Shown: one piece after another, positions 56,493 to 64,000 of the stretch
How the letters are laid out: each line of letters opens with the position of its first letter
Numbering within the stretch: position 1 is the first letter of the stretch
Source: Rheum nobile
Lineage: Eukaryota; Streptophyta; Magnoliopsida; Caryophyllales; Polygonaceae
Direction of reading: 5' to 3'
Assembly (NCBI GenBank): GCA_027886185.1
Contig: WOAB01000159.1
Coordinates: 1,426,001 to 1,490,000, forward strand
DNA length: 64,000 nt
The notes under the pieces: model-generated
Databases searched by the model: none
What the model was told of the DNA's origin: nothing
The model's input: only the letters and a program-made list of their open reading frames with translations
Position numbers and translations under genes: made by a program

Positions 56493-57179
56493 TGTGTTGC
56501 ACATGACATACAAGTTATTAATCCTTTTTTTTTGAAAATGGTTAAAATTATAATAAAAGAAGCATAAGCTCAAGAGTACTGTACAACAAACAAGTTATTA
56601 ATTGTTACATAAGACTTACTCTATGGTTTTCACTTTATCAACATTATTATAATACAATGTTTTCTTATTTTGGGGATTTATTTGATATTCATCGTTATTA
56701 TTATATTGTAACACCCTCAGGCCAGTGGTGCTACAGTACCATAATCCAGAAGGATTATAAGGCGGGTAAAAGAAAAAAATTTGCAAAACATAGCCCATAC
56801 ATAATATATACCCAAAACGGCACAGCGGAAAAACATGTAAAACATGTCCAGAGTTTGAAATCACAATCAAACTTAACGTGCAGAAAATACAATAATTTAT
56901 AAACCAGAAACCAATACAACAAGTTCGACCACTTCAAGGTCCAAAACCAAAACGATACATACAACCAAGTCAAAGTCCAAAACCAAAAGTAGAGCCTTCG
57001 ACCCAAAACCGACGGTGATCAGGATCCTCCTTGCTGGCACTAAATCTGCAAAGCCAGATTGACTGGGGGACCCGATACCCCAGCCAACCGCGGCACGTAA
57101 ACCGAAGTTGGTCAGTCTTTTGAAAGACTGGCAAGACTCCTCAAGCCAAAACAGTTTAAAAACACATAGCATTGTCACG

Positions 57180-58780
57180 ACAATCCAATCATGTCAAACA
57201 ACAACCTACCACACAATATATATATATATAACTATACTTAACCAATATCACTCCGACCAACCAACCACATATCAAACTTATACGCACATTATCACATAAC
57301 AATTCATTTCTCATCTTTATTTAGTTCTTCACTATGCTAATATGTTCAATTCAACTTTCAATCAACTCAGGTTCACAACCTTGATTAGTTACAATCAATC
57401 ACTATAGCACACGTAAATTTACAACCACAACCAATGGCCAACAATGACCCATAACCACAACTAATAACAATCAACGCAACCAACCTTCATAATCCACTAG
57501 TTACCATAAACAACCATACCAACAGAAATCCACCTCATAAAGAACTAATATTGAACGATAAGTCACTAGCCAATAATCAATATCCAACATAAAACCAATA
57601 ACCAAAACACACAATCAATATTCGCCAACACAACCACTTAATCAAGCGCACAGTCAATATCATCACAAAATCACTTACTCAGGTACACAACCAACATTCA
57701 ACACAAAATCACTTAATCAGTTCGCAACCAAAATTCAACACATAATAGATATCACAACAATCAACCAATTGTAATCAAACAATAATATAACTCAACACTG
57801 AAACACAAACGACTCCAACACATCTCCAATTCAACCTCCAATCCATTCCAACCCTTGGCCCTTAACGACGTAGGCGTATACCTTGTATACCCTGCGCGGT
57901 TTGGTGAGTATATCATCACCTGGCCCTTCGACCTCCAATTCAATTTCAACCCTTGGCCCTTAACGACGTAGGCGTAAACCCTACGCGGTTTGGTGGAATC
58001 CATTCCTACCTTCGGCCCTTAATGACGTAGGTGTATACCTTGTATACCCTACGCGGTTTGGTGAAATCCCTTTCAAATCCTTGGCCCTTAACGACGTAGG
58101 CGTATACCTTGTATACCCTGCTCGGTTGGATGAAATCCATTCCAACCCTTGGCCCATCGACCTCCAATTAACAACAATCCAACCTCCACACTGACACTAA
58201 ATCAAATAACACAAACGACAATCAAAATCACATAATTACACATTATCACATCTCATCACACATCAACACACATCACACACATTTCAACCAAGCAATAATA
58301 TAGTCAATTAATCCAATTTAACCAACAACAATCCACCATCACACACGTACTCAATCAATCAACAATCAATCATACTTAGTCACAATTGACTACCACGTCA
58401 ACATTTAATCAGACACAACCCGAGACAAATATGAACACACGCACACACATACACGCATATATTCAACCACGTAATTCTACATCCAATAATCCAGCACATA
58501 ACCAATATCTGCCAACAATCAAGCAACAACCAATACCCAACATAACACCAATAACAAAACACACAACTGGTATCCGAGGCACGACCAATAATTATCCACA
58601 CAATCCAACACACAACCGCCAACACACACAGGTGTCGACAAACACACATATTCAACCAAGAATTTTCACAACTAATAATCCAAATTAATTTACTCAGACA
58701 AGGTTAAATCAATTACTGAATCAATATAGGGACAAAAGTAATTTTATAAAATATACGAAGGTTAGCAAGATTTATCTTGC
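57180..58780. other. G-poor, A/C-rich strand-biased segment in the LTR
   Basis: Outside the minisatellite (57852-58158), the plus strand is nearly all A, C and T with CAA, CAC and ACAATC words. The element's coding strand is thus G/T-rich. Open frames here reflect composition and recur in the second LTR. Confidence 0.7.
57852..58158. repeat. Minisatellite in the left LTR
   Basis: Four copies of a block with CTTGGCCCTTAACGACGTAGG, GTATACCTTGTATACC and CGCGGTTTGGTGAAATCC; GACGTAGG occurs at 57867, 57965, 58024 and 58093. GTATAC-CTT-GTATAC is an inverted repeat inside the unit. Confidence 0.85.
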
Positions 58781-59528
58781 CTCAAACTCGACAACCACGA
58801 CCTCAGAGATCTCCAACCAACTCGAACGAACCTGCGAAATCAATCCGAGCAAATCCCTGGCATTAATTAACTCATACAAATCCACTACGAACAAACCCCC
58901 AAATCAAACCCTAGAATCATACCTTCAATTTCAACCCAAATCTGCCCACACTTCTCCTCAATTTCACACCTAAACTGTCCAAACCCAAATCTGCCCAAAC
59001 GTACCAAATCTGTCACAACAGAATTTCAGTAAAAAATTTCAGATTGAAGAGATCCCCAACATACCTCATCGTCACCTTGCTCTCGCCGCCGGGATGGGGC
59101 TTCTCGTCGCCGGAGCAACACCAGCAGCAGTGACTCAGCTATAGCAGCAGCCCTCGCGACACAGCAGCAGCAACACGCAGCAGCTCCCGGACAGCAGCAG
59201 CACCACGACCACCAGCACAGCTCTAGAACAGAGGAGGAAGAGGACGACGCACAATGGTGGTCCGATCGAGCTCACCGGAGACGACGCTTGGCTGGGTTGG
59301 CTCGTCGTGGGTTGCACGAACAGATGAGGAGAAGAGGCGGCTCAGCAGCAAACACCAACTGGTCGCGGCTCACCTCAGGGAAGGAAGTGGTGGCCACAGT
59401 CGGGTCGAGCTCACCGGCGGGGTCCGGGGTCATCCACCGGCGGGAAGGCAGCTAACAGACGAGCGGCGGGAGTGGAGCTATCTCTCTCTCTCTCCCATGT
59501 GGTGCACACCAGCTGAAGGAGGTAAGGG

Positions 59529-59536
59529 TTTTTATA
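59529..59536 (-). promoter_or_regulatory. TATA box of the left LTR
   Basis: The minus strand reads TATAAAAA in GGGTATAAAAACCC, close to the LTR start at 59629. Confidence 0.5.
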
Positions 59537-59629
59537 CCCAATTTATAATTTCATTCCAATTTCCCAAATTTAAGTAATCCCATAATTAATTTACCATTAT
59601 GCCATTACTAACATCCTTGGGGTATTTCA

Positions 59630-59645
59630 TTCTTCCTTCCTTATA
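59630..59645 (-). promoter_or_regulatory. Polypurine tract
   Basis: The minus strand reads AAGGAAGGAAGAA directly before the LTR start. Confidence 0.65.
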
Positions 59646-61100
59646 AGAGTTTCGTCCTCGAAACTAAGAGCAAACAGGCTCGGATATCTGTCTCGCATGA
59701 CTAACTCCAGAAGTACATGACTTGCCGAAGAATGACCTTCCTTGAGAATCAACTCTCTAATCTCTTTATCAGCTGGCACACATAACTGATCTCAAATCAC
59801 AATACTCCATCCTCCTGAACAAGAATTCATGCACTCTTCCCTGAGCAATCTGACTGTATATCTTACCCAACATTCCATCGCATTCAGCTATATCCGCTCT
59901 TTCCCGAACAAATTTCACTTTTCACCCTTCGCCAACTCCTGTTGCAATCCCGACCGAACTGTCAGACAAGCAACCACATGCCCGAAAGTCGACTTCCTAT
60001 ACAAAGCATCAGCAACCTCGGTAGCCCTTTTCTGATTGATAAACAATATCTCTTCATAATCCTTAATCAATTCTAGCAACCATTTGTATCTCATGTTCAA
60101 CTCTCTCTTATACAACTTGAACTGACAAAACAACATATGCAATAACCTTCCCATTCTGCATTAGAATGCAACCCAGATCCTGCTTAGACACATCACTGTA
60201 GATGACAACCTTTCTGTTCCCAGCGATAAAACCAACACTAACGCACTAATCCAACACTTCCTGAGTTCTTCGAAACTTTCTCCTGACATCTCCTGTTCCA
60301 TTCAAAATTCTCAGTCATACACAACCTTAGAAAATTCATCCACAATCGCCTGCAGTAATCTGCCAATCCGAGAATACTCCCAATTTCCTTAACATTCCAA
60401 AGTTGTTCTCGTAGTCTCTCTTACTCCAAAATATACTAAAATATCATCAATAAAAATCACCACAATAATCCAAATACCTTGTTCTGAAGACAGTCCTGTG
60501 AATATGTTCATTTCAAATCCTAAGCTGAGAATACCCTGATCTCAAGTCAATCTTTTAAAATACTGTAGCTCTTTGTAATTGATCCAACAAGTACTTAACT
60601 CCCTATAACCCATGCAAAATCAAAAGGAACCATCCTTCCTTTTTAACCAACAATACAGCACATTCCAAAGAGAATCACTTGGCTTAATAAAGCCTAACTC
60701 CATAAATTCCTCTATCTGCTCTCTCTATCTCAATAAACACACATAATCGCATAACCTTTTCTTAGCAGTTTTACAGCTGTCATCGCACTAACAATTCTGC
60801 CAGAGTCTCTAGGATCATGACTTTCAACACATGCACTAAACCCTTATCTGCTGTTACAGTAACTGTCATCTTCCTGTAGTCACAGACACATTCTGCTTCT
60901 CAACTCAGCCGAACCCATAGTCGTGAAATCCCACTTTTTCAGATGCAGACCGAGTTCTCTGTTTCTTACTACTCCCAATATCAACAGTCTAATCAAAATC
61001 ATATGTAGTAGTCTCTACAATCAATCACTCATCAACATACTGCTCACTGATCGTACAGCTGAGCCTCGCCATCGAGATTCCACCTCGGAACACAACCATA
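59646..61100 (-). pseudogene. Collapsed pol of the right-hand gypsy element
   Basis: From right to left: possible protease remnants (60740-61000), RT fragments with FIDDILVYF near 60450, an RNase H start (YSDVSKQDLGCILMQNGKV, near 60180) and RELNMRYKWLLELIKDY (about 60100). The start of an integrase zinc region (LCVPADKEIRELILKEGHSS, near 59770) is fused directly to a C-terminal tail (ELVMRDRYPSLFA). The entire integrase core is therefore deleted. Many frameshifts and stops. Confidence 0.7.
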
Positions 61101-61503
61101 TCTGAATGCGCTTAATCTGTCATGTTCAACCTTAACAATAACAGCAGCACACTACAAATTCATACCGAATCATCACTACTAAACTACCAGCATCAACCTC
61201 TTGACGATAAGCCCAACGGCCTCATCCTCTACCATACTCATACCTTTTAAATCTCTAGCACGTCCCACTTACCAGGGAACGCACCATAAAATTTACTTAA
61301 CAACATTAAACATCACATATGAAATTAATCATCAATACTCAACGTCACATATAAAACATTAGCATAAAACATCACAAACAACACTTACCAACGCAACTCA
61401 CTACAGGTTGATAGCAAGGATTCCTGATCACACGATCGTTCACAACAACAACGTATAGACATTCCCAAGTTGAAAACTCTGAAAGAAAACATATTTGAAA
61501 AGG
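61101..61503 (-). other. Leader side of the right-hand element
   Basis: No gag is recognisable. A/C-rich repeats near 61290-61390 include three ACATCACATATG-like words. Confidence 0.5.
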
Positions 61504-61515
61504 GCTCTGATACCA
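61504..61515 (-). promoter_or_regulatory. Primer-binding site of the right-hand element
   Basis: The minus strand reads TGGTATCAGAGC (initiator Met tRNA), 5 bases from the LTR at 61521. Confidence 0.9.
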
Positions 61516-61520
61516 ACTTC

Positions 61521-64000
61521 TGTAACACCCCCACGCCAGTGGTGCTACAGTGCCATAATCCAGAAGGATTATAAGGCGGGTAAAAGAAAAAAATTTGCAA
61601 AACATAGCCCATACATAATATATACCCAAAACGGCACAGCGGAAAAACCTGTCCAGAGTTTGAACTCACAATCAAACTTAACGTGCAGAAAATACAATAA
61701 TTTACAAACCAGAAACCAATACAACAAGTTCGACCACTTCAAGGTCCAAAACCAAAACGATACGTACAACCAAGTCAAAGTCCAAAACCAAAAGTAGAGC
61801 CTTCGACCCAAAACCGACGGTGATCAGGATCCTCCTTGCTGGCGCTAAATCTGCAAAGCCAGATTGACTGGGGGACCCGATACCCCAGCCAACCACGGCA
61901 CGTAAACCGAAGCTGGTCAGTCTTTTGAAAGACTGGCAAGACTCCTCAAGCCAAAATAGTTTAAAAACACATAGCATTGTCACGACAATCCAATCATGTC
62001 AAACAACAACCTACCACACAATATATATATATATAACTATACTTAACCAATATCACTCCGACCAACCAACCACATATCAAACCTATACGCACATTATCAC
62101 ATAACAATTCATTTCTCATCTTTATTCAGTTCTTCACTATGCTAATATGTTCAATTCAACTTTCAATCAACTCAGGTTCACAACCTTGATTAGTTACAAT
62201 CAATCACTATAGCACACGTAAATTTACAACCACAACCAATGGCCAACAATGACCCACAACCACAACTAATAACAATCAACGCAACCAACCTTCATAATCC
62301 ACTAGTTACCATAAACAACCATACCAACAGAAATCCACCTCATAAAGAACTAATATTGAACGATAAGTCACTAGCCAATAATCAATATCCAACATAAAAC
62401 CAATAACCAAAACACACAATCAATATTCGCCAACACAACCACTTAATCAAGCGCACAGTAAATATCATCACAAAATCACTTACTCAGGTACACAACCAAC
62501 ATTCAACACAAAATCACTTAATCAGTTCGCAACCAACATTCAACACATAATAGATATCACAACAATCAACCAATTGTAATCAAACAATAATATAACTCAA
62601 CACTGAAACACAAACGACTCCAACACATCTCCAATTCAACCTCCAATCCATTCCAACCCTTGGCCCTTAACGACGTAGGCGTATACCTTATATACCCTGT
62701 GCGGTTTGGTGAGTATATCATCACCTGGCCCTTCGACCTCCAATTCAATTTCAACCCTTGGCCCTTAACGACATAGGCGTAAACCCTACGCGGTTTGGTG
62801 GAATCCATTCCTACCTTCGGCCCTTAACGACGTAGGCGTATACCTTGTATACCCTACGCGGTTTGGTGAAATCCCTTTCAAATCCTTGGTCCTTAACGAC
62901 GTAGGCGTATACCTTGTATACCCTGCTCGGTTGGGTGAAATCCATTCCAACCCTTGGCCCATCGACCTCCAATTAACAATAATCCAACCTCCACACTGAC
63001 ACTCAATCAAATAACACAAACGACAATCAAAATCACATAATTACACATTATCACATCTCATCACACATCAACACACATCACACACATTTCAATCAATCAA
63101 CAATCAATCATACTTAGTCACAATTGACTACCACGTCAACATTTAATCAGACACAACCCGAGACAAATACGAACACACGCACACACACACACGCATATAT
63201 TCAACCACGTAATTCTACATCCAATAATCCAGCACATAACCAATATCTGCCAACAATCAACCAACAACCAATACCCAGCATAAGACCAATAACAAAACAC
63301 ACAATTGGTATCCGAGGCACGACCAATAATTATGCACACAATCCAACACACAACCGCCAACACACACAGGTGTCGACAAACACACATATTCAACCAAGAA
63401 TTTTCACAACTAATAATCCAAATTAATTTAATCAGACAAGGTTAAATCAATTACTGAATCAATATAGGGACAAAAGTAATTTTATAAAATATACGAAGGT
63501 TAGCAAGATTTATCTTGCCTCAAAATCGACAACCACGACCTCAGAGATCTCCAACCAACTCGAACGAACCTGCGAAATCAATCCGAGCAAATCCCTGGCA
63601 TTAATTAACTCATACAAATCCACTACGAACAAACCCCCAAATCAAACCCTAGAATCATACCTTCAATTTCAACCCAAATCTGCCCACACTTCTCCTCAAT
63701 TTCACACCTAAACTATCCAAACCCAAATCTGCCCAAACGTACCAAATCTGTCACAACAGAAATTCAGTAAAAAAATTCAGATTGAAGAGATCCCCAACAT
63801 ACCTCATCGTCACCTTGCTCTCGCCGCCGGGATGGGGCTTCTCGTCGCCGGAGAAACACCAGCAGCAGTGACTCAGCTACAGCAGCAGCCCTCGCGACAC
63901 AGCAGCAGCAACACGCAGCAGCTCCCGGACAACAGCAGCACCACGACCACCAGCACAGCTCCAGAACAGAGGAGGAAGAGGACGACGCATAATGGTGGTC
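61521..64000 (-). repeat. 5' LTR (right) of the right-hand element, cut by the window
   Basis: At least 2480 bases, starting TGTAACACCCCC. It matches 56707-59629 closely. Part of the A/C-rich segment present in the left LTR is missing near 63089. Confidence 0.9.
62657..62965. repeat. Minisatellite in the right LTR
   Basis: Four copies matching 57852-58158 unit by unit, with a changed base in the second copy (GACATAGG). Confidence 0.85.

Larger units (their letters stand above)
53650..56706 (+). mobile_element. Helitron-like segment with RPA-like relic
   Basis: At 53650, after an A, the sequence reads TCTATCTATATATC followed by TTTTATATATTAATACTAAAG, typical of plant Helitron 5' ends. Inside lies an RPA70-like pseudogene, a gene often carried by plant Helitrons. 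No Rep/helicase gene and no hairpin-CTRR 3' end were found; the right side is cut by the LTR at 56707. It may be a non-autonomous or truncated Helitron, or simply an RPA relic in AT-rich DNA. Confidence 0.4.
56707..59629 (-). repeat. 3' LTR (left) of the right-hand gypsy element
   Basis: 2923 bases, plus strand TGTAACACCC to GGGGTATTTCA. Compared with the second LTR it has about 67 extra bases near 58285-58350 and a 10-base duplication near 56833. Confidence 0.9.
56707..64000 (-). mobile_element. Gypsy element with wrecked pol and two similar LTRs (5' LTR cut by window end)
   Basis: LTR 56707-59629, internal region 59630-61520, and second LTR from 61521 past 64000. The primer site next to 61521 sets minus orientation. 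The internal region is only 1.9 kb and holds collapsed fragments of integrase, RNase H, RT and perhaps protease; gag is not recognised. The LTRs are very similar over the 2.48 kb that can be compared. Confidence 0.85.

Noticed and set aside
53650..56706. A full autonomous Helitron
   Set aside because: No Rep/helicase motifs and no 3' hairpin with CTRR end were seen; only the 5' end and the RPA relic support it.
57852..58158. CRISPR-like spaced repeats
   Set aside because: Units are irregular in length and spacing, lie in a eukaryotic LTR and have no cas genes nearby.
58386..58688. 100-residue Thr/Asn/His-rich frame, repeated at 63124-63426
   Set aside because: It is a by-product of the A/C-rich LTR composition, repeated with the LTR.
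1..64000. tRNA, rRNA or other structured RNA genes
   Set aside because: None was recognised by eye. The short tRNA-like words are primer-binding sites next to LTRs.

Overview
This window is plant nuclear DNA, most likely from a flowering plant, built almost entirely from nested and decayed retrotransposons. The evidence is plant-type Ty3/gypsy lineages (chromovirus/Tekay-like, Tat-like, Athila-like), initiator-Met-tRNA primer-binding sites, a plant LINE, an RPA-like relic of the kind carried by plant Helitrons, and a serine acetyltransferase gene relic. I found no intact host gene, no tRNA or rRNA gene, and no prokaryotic feature. Nearly all elements lie on the minus strand.

Layout. 1-671: probable LTR running off the left edge. 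672-4535: decayed LINE. 4536-6693: Tekay-like chromovirus copy 1 (gag to RT, minus strand), sharing one LTR (6694-8202) with copy 2 (pol 8203-11038, resuming at 27302-28078). Copy 2 is split by a plus-strand solo LTR (11039-12635 and 26498-27296, target duplication TTAGA). That solo LTR is itself split by a 13.9-kb tandem array, LTR-gag-LTR-gag-LTR (12636-26492, target duplication TAATT), of a gag-only element. A truncated Tat-like LTR (28079-28302) then abuts the 3' end of chromovirus copy 3 (28303-28473 and 43972-52378). Copy 3 is split by a Tat-like element (28474-43966, target duplication CTACG) with an antisense multi-exon gene. The Tat-like element is split in turn by a deleted Athila-like element (37363-42684).

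Right-hand part. 52379-52990: serine O-acetyltransferase pseudogene touching the copy 3 LTR. 53650-56706: AT-rich, Helitron-like DNA with an RPA70-like pseudogene. 56707-64000: a further gypsy element with two very similar LTRs around a wrecked pol; its 5' LTR runs off the right edge.

How the parts relate. Copy 3 looks like the autonomous partner of the gag-only array, because LTRs and gag match closely. Copies 1 and 2 share a nonsense codon and an LTR, suggesting recombination or tandem duplication. Inactivating changes are dominated by CAG-to-TAG, as expected from deamination of methylated CHG sites. The observations most worth checking are GC-rich inverted repeats with a 2-nt centre recurring in three LTR families and in the Athila-like element, an acidic ORF upstream of gag in copy 3, the antisense spliced gene of the Tat-like element, and the gag-only dimer inside one target duplication. 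I did not find a clearly new biological system beyond these.
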